Source: Caulobacter segnis
Lineage (GTDB): Bacteria > Pseudomonadota > Alphaproteobacteria > Caulobacterales > Caulobacteraceae
Direction of reading: 5' to 3'
DNA: 55,629 bases
Assembly: GCF_003243465.1 (NCBI RefSeq)
Contig: NZ_QFQZ01000024.1
Location: 1 to 55,629 of the forward strand
Shown: positions 31,825-38,356 of the stretch, in pieces
Position numbering within the stretch: position 1 is the first letter of the stretch
Layout: each line of letters opens with the position of its first letter
Made by a program: the position numbers and the translations under genes
Notes under the pieces: generated by a model
The model's database searches: none
What the model saw: only the letters and a program-made list of their open reading frames with translations
What the model was told of the DNA's origin: nothing

Positions 31825-31850
31825 AAGGCCCGCCGTCTCCGGCGGGCCTT
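31825..31850 (-). terminator. intrinsic terminator of the entericidin-like gene
   Basis: 11-bp perfect stem (AAGGCCCGCCG / CGGCGGGCCTT) with a 4-nt loop, followed by TTTTTC on the minus strand, 20 nt past the stop of the 46-aa lipoprotein gene. Confidence 0.85.
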
Positions 31851-31870
31851 CTATCGGGCTGACGTCGAAC

Positions 31871-32011
31871 TTAGTTGTTCTTGACGTCCTTGGCCGTGTC
31901 GCTGACGGCGCGTCCGGCCGACGAGACGTCCTTGCCGGCGCCTTCCACCGTGTTGCAGGCCGCCACCGAAAGGCTGGCGGCGAGGGCGGCCAGGATCACC
32001 AGTTTACGCAT
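31871..32011 (-). CDS. entericidin A/B-like small lipoprotein
   Basis: 46 aa. Signal peptide MRKLVILAALAASLSVAAC ends in a lipobox (VAAC), giving a lipid-modified Cys at position 19; the mature part NTVEGAGKDVSSAGRAVSDTAKDVKNN is the EcnA/EcnB pattern of short amphipathic envelope lipoproteins. GGAGAAG precedes the ATG. It has its own EcfG-type promoter 65-90 nt upstream and an intrinsic terminator, so it is a monocistronic stress gene. The family is linked to stationary-phase lysis toxin/antidote pairs in enterics; here the role is unknown. Confidence 0.9.
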   Translation of the reverse strand: MRKLVILAALAASLSVAACNTVEGAGKDVSSAGRAVSDTAKDVKNN

Positions 32012-32075
32012 GGTCTTCTCCGCTGTTCGCCTCCCAGAGCATCGTGGGAAGGCTGTTTTACAATCGCCCGGAAAG

Positions 32076-32100
32076 AACGTCAGCGGCGAAGCTGGGTTCC
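32076..32100 (-). promoter_or_regulatory. SigT/EcfG promoter of the entericidin-like gene
   Basis: Minus-strand GGAAC (32100-32096), 16 nt, CGTT (32079-32076): an exact match to the alphaproteobacterial general-stress sigma motif. The predicted start is near 32069, about 58 nt before the ATG. Confidence 0.8.
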
Positions 32101-32116
32101 AGCCGAGTTTCCCGAT

Positions 32117-33805
32117 TCAGGAGAGACCGCCCACGAGCGGGGTAGGGAAGACAAGACGCACCGTCAGGCCCCGCGGCGCCTGGCTCTCGAACGCGACCTT
32201 TCCCCTCAGCTGACGGGCGAAGGCCGTCATCAGCGTACGCCCCACCCCACCGCCCAGGCTGTCGGGGGCGCCGGGGCCGTCGTCGCTGATCGACAGCTCC
32301 GCTTCTTCGCCGCGCACGCTGAAGCTGACGCGGAGAGTTCCGCCGGCCGGCCCGAAGGCGTGCTTCTGCGCGTTGGTGATCGCCTCCACCGCGAAGAGGG
32401 CGATCGGCGCCAGGCGGTCGGGATCGATCACCAGAGGATCGGCGTGTACCTCCGTGCGGACGAGGCCCGACGCGGCCATGTCGTTGGCCAGCAGTTGGGC
32501 GGTCAGCTCCTCGAGGAACGGGCGCAGGTCGACGCGCTTCAGATCAGGCCCTTGGTAGAGGGCGCGGTAGATCTGGGCGAGCGCGGTGATCCGCTGGCGC
32601 GTGTCATTCATCGCCGCCTTGGCCGCCGGGTCCGCCAGGGCGCGCTGCTGCATGTTCAGGAGCGAGGTGATGATCTGAAGGTTGTTCTTCACCCGGTGAT
32701 GGATCTCGCGCATCAGCGCGTCCTTCTCCGCCAAGCTATCCATCAGCGACGCGTCCCGGGCGACAATGGCCCCGGCCATCGCGTCGAGCGTGGCGGCCAG
32801 TTCGCGGATCTCGGGCGGCGCGCGTTCGGCCTGCAGGGGCCGGACCGTGAAGCGGCCGCGCGCATAGATCGCCGCGACGCGCTGGAGATAGACGATCCAG
32901 CGGATGACCCCACGCTCGGCCGCGAACCACACCGCGCCGAGGCCCAGGACGAAGGCCAGCAGCGGCAACATCAGGCGCGAAATGGGATTGATCGCCCACG
33001 AGAGCAGCCGCGGCGACGGCGCTGACAGGATCACAAAGACGCTGTCATCGACCAGGGGGGCGGCGGAATAGGTTCGATCACGACGCTGAGCGTCACGCGC
33101 GCTCCAGAGGGCCGCGCCGTGCTCGGCGGCGACCGCGCGCCAGCCACTGGGCGGGGCGCTGAAGGCGGCGGGATCGGTCGCGGCGAACACGCGGCCGCTG
33201 GAGTCGGCCAAGGCCACCTCGGCTCCGCCGGGGAGGAACCGGTTGGCGGTCTCCACCTTCAGGTCCGCCAAGGTCAGGACGGCGGCCATCGCGCCCTCGA
33301 ACTCTCCAGGCGGACCAGCGCGAACCGCGGCCAGAACCGACGGCTCGTTGGCGTAGGCAGCGCCAGGTTCGGCCGCCACCACCAAGGCTTCGCCCTGGCG
33401 CAAGGACTGGAACCAGGTTCTCGCGCCGCGTTGCGGGTCATATGGCGTCGTCGCGGCCGCGCAGGCCACCCGACCGCGAGCGTCGAAGCGGATGAGATTC
33501 GCGTATCCGGGCAGGCGCGCCCGGACATCAGCTAGGCGCTGCGCGCATTCCAGACCGACAGACTGCGGTCCCAGGGTCTGCAGAAGCACGCCAGCCGCCT
33601 CTATCCGGGCCCGCGCGATGGCCGCGCTGCGCCCTGCCGCCAGTTCCAGACTCTGCCGGCGCGAGTCCGCCTCCGCCCGGAAGGCGAAGACGGACTGCAT
33701 GACGCCGAGGATCAGGACAGGCAGCAGCGCAACGCTCAGGGCGATCGCGAGGCGGACCCGGATCGAGTTGACGGCCCGCGCGGCGCGGCCGGGCAAAGCG
33801 TTCAC
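32117..33805 (-). CDS. phyK: general stress sensor histidine kinase PhyK
   Basis: 562-aa membrane kinase that phosphorylates PhyR in the Caulobacter general stress response. Helix 1 at about residues 17-40 and helix 2 at about 275-297 bracket a periplasmic sensor domain; a HAMP-like linker follows. The kinase core is HisKA_2 type: phospho-acceptor His in MREIHHRVKNNLQIITSLLNMQ, then HATPase boxes EAITNAQKHAF, ISDDGPGAPD and GVGRTLMTAFA. The ATG at 33805 overlaps the sigT stop (ATGA), forming nepR-sigT-phyK. The sensed signal is unknown. Confidence 0.95.
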   Translation of the reverse strand: MNALPGRAARAVNSIRVRLAIALSVALLPVLILGVMQSVFAFRAEADSRRQSLELAAGRSAAIARARIEAAGVLLQTLGPQSVGLECAQRLADVRARLPGYANLIRFDARGRVACAAATTPYDPQRGARTWFQSLRQGEALVVAAEPGAAYANEPSVLAAVRAGPPGEFEGAMAAVLTLADLKVETANRFLPGGAEVALADSSGRVFAATDPAAFSAPPSGWRAVAAEHGAALWSARDAQRRDRTYSAAPLVDDSVFVILSAPSPRLLSWAINPISRLMLPLLAFVLGLGAVWFAAERGVIRWIVYLQRVAAIYARGRFTVRPLQAERAPPEIRELAATLDAMAGAIVARDASLMDSLAEKDALMREIHHRVKNNLQIITSLLNMQQRALADPAAKAAMNDTRQRITALAQIYRALYQGPDLKRVDLRPFLEELTAQLLANDMAASGLVRTEVHADPLVIDPDRLAPIALFAVEAITNAQKHAFGPAGGTLRVSFSVRGEEAELSISDDGPGAPDSLGGGVGRTLMTAFARQLRGKVAFESQAPRGLTVRLVFPTPLVGGLS

Positions 33806-34413
33806 CGCAGAGAGCTCAAGCGCTCCGCGTCGGCCAGGATAGCGTGCATCGCGTCCCCAGCGGCCGCGCCGTCACGGTCATAGGCGCCCGCCTCCAAGAT
33901 CGCTTGCAGCGCACGGCGCGCTCGGCTGACCCGGCTCTTCACCGTCCCGACCGCACAGCCGCAGATGTCGGCCGCTTCCTCGTAGGCGAAGCCGCCGGCG
34001 CCGACCAGGATCAGCGCTTCGCGTTGCTCGGCCGGCAGCATGGCCAGGCCCAGACGAAGTTCGTCCAGCGCGACCGGCGCTTCGGGATCGTCGACCGCCA
34101 CGAGGGTCCGCTCGGCCGCCTCCTGGTCCAGCTGGCTCTGACGCCAGCTGCGACGCTTTTCAGAATAGAATTGGTTGCGCAGGATCATGAAGGTCCAGGC
34201 CTTCATGTTCGTGCCCAGCTGGAAGCTGGCGCGCGCGTCCCAGGCCTTCATCATGGCGTCCTGCGCCAGATCGTCGGCGGCCGTGGGATCACCCGTCAAG
34301 GTGCGGGCGAAAGCGCGCAGATGAGGGATGAGCGTAACCAGCTCGCGCTTGAACAGGGCGTCACGCGCGGGGTCGGGCGGCGAACGGCCCACTTTTTCTT
34401 CGGCCATGCTCAT
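33802..34413 (-). CDS. sigT: ECF sigma factor SigT (EcfG)
   Basis: 203-aa sigma factor directing the alphaproteobacterial general stress response. Region 2 is FARTLTGDPTAADDLAQDAMMKAWDARASFQLGTNMKAWTFMILRNQFYSEKRR; region 4 is LPAEQREALILVGAGGFAYEEAADICGCAVGTVKSRVSRARRAL. It recognises GGAAC-N16/17-CGTT promoters; nine exact copies lie within 5 kb or so on either side. Coupled to nepR upstream and phyK downstream by 4-nt overlaps. A second Met (34407) is an alternative start. Confidence 0.97.
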   Translation of the reverse strand: MSMAEEKVGRSPPDPARDALFKRELVTLIPHLRAFARTLTGDPTAADDLAQDAMMKAWDARASFQLGTNMKAWTFMILRNQFYSEKRRSWRQSQLDQEAAERTLVAVDDPEAPVALDELRLGLAMLPAEQREALILVGAGGFAYEEAADICGCAVGTVKSRVSRARRALQAILEAGAYDRDGAAAGDAMHAILADAERLSSLR

Positions 34414-34616
34414 TGGCCTCCCGCCGGCGGTTCAGCCTTGCGCAGAATGTCGAGGAATTCGTCCGGCACGGGCTCGTTGACGACCTCGTCGAACATCTGG
34501 CGCAACTTCACGCCGATGGCCTGCTGGCGCAGTCGCGCCTCGTCAAGCGCCGCGGCGCTCTTGCGTTTGTCTTCCATGGGTACGTGTTCGATCATGTCCT
34601 CGACACCGAAGTGCAT
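34410..34616 (-). CDS. nepR: anti-sigma factor NepR
   Basis: 68 aa at most. Core ARLRQQAIGVKLRQMFDEVVNEPVPDEFLDILRKAE is the NepR helix pair that sequesters EcfG until phosphorylated PhyR takes it away. The EcfG promoter at 34684-34660 places the transcript start near 34652, so the ATG at 34616 is the first possible start; Met at 34595 and 34577 are alternatives. A longer open frame upstream would begin before the promoter and is rejected. Confidence 0.93.
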   Translation of the reverse strand: MHFGVEDMIEHVPMEDKRKSAAALDEARLRQQAIGVKLRQMFDEVVNEPVPDEFLDILRKAEPPAGGQ

Positions 34617-34659
34617 CGGCGTCCGCCCCCTTTGGCCGAATGTCTTTCCGCCGGATGAC

Positions 34660-34684
34660 AACGTGCTTTTCCGTGCCGGGTTCC
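34660..34684 (-). promoter_or_regulatory. SigT/EcfG promoter of nepR-sigT-phyK
   Basis: Minus-strand GGAAC (34684-34680), 16 nt, CGTT (34663-34660). Gives positive autoregulation of sigT. Divergent from the phyR promoter 39 nt away. Confidence 0.88.
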
Positions 34685-34723
34685 ATAAGCTTGGGCATAA
34701 GATGTCAAAAATAGTCGATTGAA

Positions 34724-34748
34724 GGAACCGCTCAGTTGAGGAGGCGTT
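34724..34748 (+). promoter_or_regulatory. SigT/EcfG promoter of phyR
   Basis: Plus-strand GGAAC (34724-34728), 16 nt, CGTT (34745-34748), followed by AT. The predicted start near 34756 leaves a leader of about 65 nt before phyR. Confidence 0.88.
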
Positions 34749-34821
34749 ATGGGCCTTCGACGGAACAGCGCAGCTTTGCCGTACGTTCCTGCTTTTTCGA
34801 GACACCGCATCGGGAGGGGTC

Positions 34822-35622
34822 ATGAGTCTTCTTGCTCGGCTGGCGCCGCATCTGCCTTACATCCGCCGTTACGCCCGCGCCCTGACCGGCGACCAGAATA
34901 CGGGTGACCATTACGTTCGCGTGGCCCTGGAAGCCCTTGCCGCCGGCGAGCGTTCGCTCGACGCCGATCTTTCGCCGCGCGTGGCGCTCTACCGCGTTTT
35001 CCATGCGATCTGGCTGAGCTCCGGCGCCCAGTTGGAGGCCCGCCGCGACGAGAGCGCCTCGCCGCCCGACGATGCCGCCCAACGCCTGATGCGAATCGCT
35101 CCGCGCTCTCGCCAGGCGTTCCTGCTGACCGCTCTGGAAGGCTTCACGCCGACCGAAGCCGCTCAGATCCTCGACTGCGACTTCGGCGAGATCGAACGAC
35201 TGATCGCCGACGCTCAAGCCGAAATCGATGCGGAACTGGCGACCGAAGTCCTGATCATCGAGGATGAACCGGTGATCGCCGCGGACATCGAGGCGCTGGT
35301 GCGCGAACTGGGTCACGACGTGACCGACATCGCCGCCACGCGCGGCGAGGCGGTCGACGCCGTCGCCCGCCGCACGCCCGGTCTGGTGCTGGCCGATATC
35401 CAACTGGCGGACGGCTCTTCGGGTATCGACGCCGTCAAGGACATCCTTGGGCGCCTGGACGTGCCGGTGATCTTCATCACCGCGTTCCCCGAGCGCCTCC
35501 TGACGGGTGAGCGGCCGGAACCGACCTTCCTGATCACCAAGCCCTTCCAACCGGAGACGGTGAAGGCGGCGATCGGGCAGGCCCTATTCTTCCACCCGCG
35601 CCGCACCCGCAAAGCGGCGTAG
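34822..35622 (+). CDS. phyR: general stress response regulator PhyR
   Basis: 266-aa anti-anti-sigma factor. The N-terminal half mimics an ECF sigma factor (LAPHLPYIRRYARALTGDQNTGDHYV... and GFTPTEAAQILDCDFGEIERLIADAQ) and binds NepR; the C-terminal half is a receiver with acidic IEDEPVI, phospho-acceptor Asp in LVLADIQLADGSSG, and the Thr/Lys pair in FITAFPE and LITKPFQ. Phosphorylation by PhyK frees the sigma-like domain. GGGAGG precedes the ATG. Transcribed from its own EcfG promoter and ended by a strong terminator. Confidence 0.98.
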   Translation: MSLLARLAPHLPYIRRYARALTGDQNTGDHYVRVALEALAAGERSLDADLSPRVALYRVFHAIWLSSGAQLEARRDESASPPDDAAQRLMRIAPRSRQAFLLTALEGFTPTEAAQILDCDFGEIERLIADAQAEIDAELATEVLIIEDEPVIAADIEALVRELGHDVTDIAATRGEAVDAVARRTPGLVLADIQLADGSSGIDAVKDILGRLDVPVIFITAFPERLLTGERPEPTFLITKPFQPETVKAAIGQALFFHPRRTRKAA

Positions 35623-35651
35623 GCCGGGACATATCCTTGGCGAGTCAAAAG

Positions 35652-35681
35652 AACGGCCTCCCGTCTGGGAGGCCGTTTTTT
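35652..35681 (+). terminator. intrinsic terminator of phyR
   Basis: 11-bp stem AACGGCCTCCC / GGGAGGCCGTT, 4-nt loop, then a run of T to 35681; 30 nt after the phyR stop. Confidence 0.92.
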
Positions 35682-35739
35682 GCGCCCGCGTCTTGGATGC
35701 GTGGACTTGGCCGGCCTTCCGCCCAGGTAAGGACCGGCT

Positions 35740-36003
35740 CTAGGGAGCCTGCCGCGCCGGCTGCTGCGTCGTCGTCCCTGATTGCGCCTCGGCGGGGGTC
35801 GTGGCGCCGGTATTGGCGTCCACAGCGGCGAGGTCGCGGGCCCGGAAGGTCCAGGCTCCGAACAGGGCCAGGGCCGCCAGTACGGTCGAAACGATCAGGA
35901 TCCAAAAGATGTGGCGTCCGACGCCGCCCTGCTTGGCGCGAGTCGCATTGACCCGCGGGCCGGAGGATCGAGCGTCGGAGTGGTGGTGAATGTCGGCGGG
36001 CAT
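35740..36003 (-). CDS. single-pass membrane protein, unknown function
   Basis: 87 aa. A His/Arg-rich cytoplasmic start (MPADIHHHSDARSSG...) precedes one membrane helix (HIFWILIVSTVLAALALFGAWTF, about residues 31-53) and a low-complexity Thr/Gln/Ala tail, probably periplasmic. AGGAGG sits 6 nt before the ATG. It follows the 63-aa ORF by 25 nt and probably shares its EcfG promoter. No family recognised. Confidence 0.75.
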   Translation of the reverse strand: MPADIHHHSDARSSGPRVNATRAKQGGVGRHIFWILIVSTVLAALALFGAWTFRARDLAAVDANTGATTPAEAQSGTTTQQPARQAP

Positions 36004-36028
36004 GATCTGCCTCCTGATGGTCCCGGCG

Positions 36029-36220
36029 CTACCAGGACGCTGCAATGGGTGCGCTTGCCGGGGCGGCGGCGCGGTGAGTAAAAGTCATCAAGGTCGCGGC
36101 GGAGAACGCGGTGGTCGCTATCACGACAACCGCCATCAGGGCGCTACGCCAACGACGTGGCCGCCCAGGTTCGCCAAGCTTTAACAGCGCGGCGGGTTCA
36201 GCGGGATAGCTCGGGACCAC
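36029..36220 (-). CDS. small single-helix membrane protein, putative stress gene
   Basis: 63 aa from a GTG start. A basic, Pro-rich N-terminus (LGEPGRPRRWRS) is followed by a hydrophobic helix (ALMAVVVIATTAFSAATLMTF) and a short Ala/Pro tail. AAGGGGA lies about 9 nt upstream. An exact EcfG promoter 49-73 nt upstream supports transcription through this frame, and the next gene starts 25 nt after its stop with a similar one-helix layout. No known family. Confidence 0.65.
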   Translation of the reverse strand: MVPSYPAEPAALLKLGEPGRPRRWRSALMAVVVIATTAFSAATLMTFTHRAAAPASAPIAASW

Positions 36221-36268
36221 GGTGCAATTCCCCTTGTTCGCAAGCGCCTCGCGGGCGGTCCTCTAGGC

Positions 36269-36293
36269 AACGCCCCGGTCCCGCCGCTGTTCC
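36269..36293 (-). promoter_or_regulatory. SigT/EcfG promoter of the two small membrane protein genes
   Basis: Minus-strand GGAAC (36293-36289), 16 nt, CGTT (36272-36269). The predicted start near 36262 lies about 42 nt before the GTG. It is back to back with the gsrN promoter 48 nt away. Confidence 0.8.
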
Positions 36294-36340
36294 CTGGCCG
36301 ATGGAGCCGAGCCCTCCGCAAAAAAAGTACACGCCTCACG

Positions 36341-36365
36341 GGAACCTCCTTGGCGCGACCTCGTT
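36341..36365 (+). promoter_or_regulatory. SigT/EcfG promoter of the GsrN-like sRNA
   Basis: Plus-strand GGAAC (36341-36345), 16 nt, CGTT (36362-36365). No protein gene follows on this strand; a structured RNA begins 7-10 nt downstream. Confidence 0.85.
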
Positions 36366-36371
36366 CTCTTC

Positions 36372-36488
36372 TGCGTGAAGGCGGCGACGCCCCCCCGACT
36401 TGAGGCTAGCGAAAGCCAGCCTGCCGCCTTCACACCCCCCTTTGTTGATGCGAACTCAGGCGGACCGGCGCTCCGGCCCGCCCTTCTT
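36372..36488 (+). ncRNA. gsrN: general stress small RNA, GsrN
   Basis: Not protein-coding: begins just after an exact EcfG promoter and ends at a terminator hairpin. The 5' half folds on an 11-bp perfect stem (36375-36385 GTGAAGGCGGC with 36423-36433 GCCGCCTTCAC). It encloses a single-stranded run of seven C (36390-36396) and a small hairpin AGGCT-A-GC with a GAAA tetraloop (36403-36422). A C-rich linker and the terminator form the 3' half. Caulobacter GsrN is a SigT-dependent sRNA of about 107 nt, with a C-rich 5' loop that pairs with G-rich leaders such as katG; promoter, length, C-rich loop and processing-ready layout all fit. Named by these features, without alignment. Confidence 0.8.
36459..36488 (+). 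terminator. terminator of gsrN
   Basis: GGCGG-A-CCGG / CCGG-C-CCGCC stem with a CGCT loop and one A.C mismatch, followed by CTTCTT. It lies 7 nt from the stop of the convergent OmpA-like gene. Confidence 0.75.
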
Positions 36489-36494
36489 CGTGAG

Positions 36495-36956
36495 TCAGCG
36501 CGAGGGCGCGATGTCGAAGATGATGTCGGCGCGGCGACGGAGCGGCGCGGCCGCGCCAGAAGGCGCTTCCGCTCCCGCGTCGCCCACCGCCGCTAGGTCG
36601 AAAGCCGCCTTACCGAATCCCTGCGCCGCAAGTGCGCTTGATACGGCCTGCGCGCGCCGCCTCGAAAGCGCGAGATTGGCCTCCGGGGCGCCCACCGCGT
36701 CGGCGAGTCCCACAACGTGCACGGCGCGAATGACGCAACCTCTGGCCTGGGCGCGGGCGTTTACAAGCATGCGCTGAGCCTCTGGCGTGAGCGCGGCGCT
36801 GTCCCGGTCAAAATAGATCGACGAGGTGAAGCCCGCGCAGGGCGGGCCAGCCGCGGCCACAGGCTTCTTCAGGGTGCGCCAAGGCCCGGACGTCTGGCTG
36901 CAGGCTGATAGCGCCAGTGTCGTCACGGCCAAGGCGATGGCTTTCGTCGTCTTCAT
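36495..36956 (-). CDS. OmpA-family outer-membrane lipoprotein
   Basis: 153 aa. Lipoprotein signal MKTTKAIALAVTTLALSAC with lipobox LSAC, then a compact OmpA_C peptidoglycan-binding domain: FTSSIYFDRDSAALTPEAQRMLVNARAQA and NLALSRRRAQAVSSALAAQGF. It probably links the outer membrane to the wall. The ATG at 36956 has GAGAGGG just upstream. No EcfG motif lies in front; it may be read through from the glycine-zipper gene upstream. It is convergent with gsrN. Confidence 0.88.
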   Translation of the reverse strand: MKTTKAIALAVTTLALSACSQTSGPWRTLKKPVAAAGPPCAGFTSSIYFDRDSAALTPEAQRMLVNARAQARGCVIRAVHVVGLADAVGAPEANLALSRRRAQAVSSALAAQGFGKAAFDLAAVGDAGAEAPSGAAAPLRRRADIIFDIAPSR

Positions 36957-36983
36957 GGTCCCTCTCCCGATCGCCAACATGAA

Positions 36984-37012
36984 GAAGGCGATCGGCTTGG
37001 CCGATCGCCTTC
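36984..37012 (-). terminator. hairpin between lipoprotein and OmpA-like genes
   Basis: 13-bp perfect stem (GAAGGCGATCGGC / GCCGATCGCCTTC) with a 3-nt loop, 20 nt after the glycine-zipper lipoprotein stop. On the minus strand it is followed by TTCATG, a weak U-tract, so it may attenuate rather than end transcription into the OmpA-like gene. Confidence 0.5.
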
Positions 37013-37032
37013 GATAATTCCGCGGTCACCGC

Positions 37033-37377
37033 CTAGTAGCGGGGGCTGCCATCCTCCCAGTAGTACCGGCCGCTGCGGGAGTCGTAGTAATAGTATCGGC
37101 CCGCGCGCTCGTCGTAATATTGGCGGCGGTTGACGGCGTTGGCACCGCAGCCGCCGTCTTCGCGGCAGCCCTTCACGGCGCCGACGGTCCCGCCGAGCGC
37201 CGCGCCGACGGCCGCGCCCGTGCTCGCGCTGCCGCCGCCCACGTTGTTGCCGATCACCGCACCCGCGAGCGCGCCGAGCGCCGCGCCGCCAGCGGCGTTG
37301 CGCTCCACATTGCCGGTCGAGGTGCACGCGGCGGCGAGCACACCCACGCCCATCAGGGCGATCATGGTCGTCTTCAT
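37033..37377 (-). CDS. glycine-zipper lipoprotein
   Basis: 114 aa. Lipobox LAAAC after MKTTMIALMGVGV, then a Gly/Ala-rich membrane-inserting zipper (AAGGAALGALAGAVIGNNVGGG...GAAVGAALGGTVGAVKG) and a Tyr-rich C-terminus (YYDERAGRYYYYDSRSGRYYWEDG). Such envelope proteins resemble the YMGG/Rick_17kDa group. ATG 37377 follows GGAGAGCC; the frame continues upstream past the promoter and is trimmed. An exact EcfG promoter lies 37-61 nt upstream. Confidence 0.87.
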   Translation of the reverse strand: MKTTMIALMGVGVLAAACTSTGNVERNAAGGAALGALAGAVIGNNVGGGSASTGAAVGAALGGTVGAVKGCREDGGCGANAVNRRQYYDERAGRYYYYDSRSGRYYWEDGSPRY

Positions 37378-37413
37378 CTTGGCTCTCCGTTCGAGCTTGT
37401 CCCCTGCCCTGCA

Positions 37414-37438
37414 AACGGTCACCGTTCCGGAGGGTTCC
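37414..37438 (-). promoter_or_regulatory. SigT/EcfG promoter of the glycine-zipper lipoprotein
   Basis: Minus-strand GGAAC (37438-37434), 16 nt, CGTT (37417-37414). Starts transcription about 30 nt before the ATG. Confidence 0.82.
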
Positions 37439-37448
37439 GCCGGCAAGC

Positions 37449-37474
37449 GGAACCATGCGACGCCGCGAACCGTT
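37449..37474 (+). promoter_or_regulatory. SigT/EcfG promoter of the DAG-kinase-like gene
   Basis: Plus-strand GGAAC (37449-37453), 17 nt, CGTT (37471-37474). The predicted start near 37481 lies about 24 nt before the TTG. It is back to back with the lipoprotein promoter, only 10 nt apart. Confidence 0.78.
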
Positions 37475-37504
37475 GGGTCCGCAGTTCGGCAGAAGGGGGC
37501 GCCC

Positions 37505-38356
37505 TTGCGGCGGATCGATATCGTCGTCAACACGGCCTCGGGCTCCGTAGGCCCTCAGGCCCCGGCTATCGCCGAGCGCCTGATGGCCAAGTATGGCGTC
37601 AGCGGGCGCGTGCACGCTCCCGAAACGAGCGAGCTCGAAGCCTGCCTCAAGTCCGTCATCGACGCCGGGCCAGACGCGGTTCTTGTCGTGGCGGGAGACG
37701 GCACGGCGCGCGCTGCGGCCGAGCTGGCTGGCCCCGAGGGACCCATGATCGCCCCGCTGCCTGGAGGCACCATGAACATGCTGCCGCACGCCTTGTATGG
37801 CGAACGCTCCTGGGAGGAGGCGATGACCGCCTGCCTCGAAAGCGGTGAGGCCCGGATGATCTCCGGCGGCGAGGTCGGAGGGCGGCTGTTCTTCGTCGCG
37901 GCCATTCTCGGCAGTCCGGCTCTTTGGGCCACAGCCCGCGAGGCGGCGCGGGAAGGTCGCCTCGATCTCGCCGTGGCGCGCGCGCGGCGGGCGTTCCAAC
38001 GCGCCTTCTCCGGCAGGCTGCGGTTTGTGCTCGACGGGCGACCTAAGCAGAGAGCGGAGGCCTTGACCCTGATGTGCCCGCTCGTATCCACGGCCTTGGC
38101 CGCCGAAGAGCGAGCGTTGGAAGCGGCGGCGCTGGACCCGTCGAGCGCCCTGGATGTCTTCCGCCTCGGTTTCAACGCCGCGAGGGGACAGTGGCGGGAC
38201 GACCCGTCCGTATCCGTGGGACGCTGCCGGACCGGCCGCGTCTGGGCCGGCGGCCGCATTCCGGCGATCCTCGACGGAGAGCCGGCTCGATTTGACCCTA
38301 AGGTGTCGATCCGTTTTCGGCCAAAGGCGTTTCGGGCCCTGGTTCCTCCCGCATGA
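37505..38356 (+). CDS. diacylglycerol kinase-family protein
   Basis: 283 aa. N-terminal DAGK catalytic fold: IDIVVNTASGSVGPQAPAIAERL, then VLVVAGDGTARAAAEL (the GDGT nucleotide motif) and APLPGGTMNMLPHAL (PxGTxN). The C-terminal half is the beta-sandwich of the YegS/BmrU/DgkB group. It probably phosphorylates a membrane lipid or sphingoid base. TTG 37505, with AAGGGGG 5 nt upstream, gives the first conserved strand directly; the much longer upstream frame is antisense to the lipoprotein gene and is rejected. Coupled to the next gene. Confidence 0.88.
   Translation: MRRIDIVVNTASGSVGPQAPAIAERLMAKYGVSGRVHAPETSELEACLKSVIDAGPDAVLVVAGDGTARAAAELAGPEGPMIAPLPGGTMNMLPHALYGERSWEEAMTACLESGEARMISGGEVGGRLFFVAAILGSPALWATAREAAREGRLDLAVARARRAFQRAFSGRLRFVLDGRPKQRAEALTLMCPLVSTALAAEERALEAAALDPSSALDVFRLGFNAARGQWRDDPSVSVGRCRTGRVWAGGRIPAILDGEPARFDPKVSIRFRPKAFRALVPPA

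Noticed and set aside
34617..34823. Extended nepR frame
   Set aside because: It would begin upstream of the nepR promoter and overlap the phyR promoter; no homology.
36375..36596. 73-codon plus-strand ORF beginning in the sRNA
   Set aside because: It starts inside the closing stem, has no ribosome site and runs antisense through the OmpA-like gene.
37130..37504. Long N-terminal extension of the DAG-kinase-like frame
   Set aside because: It is antisense to the glycine-zipper gene and precedes the EcfG promoter; the TTG with a strong ribosome site is preferred.
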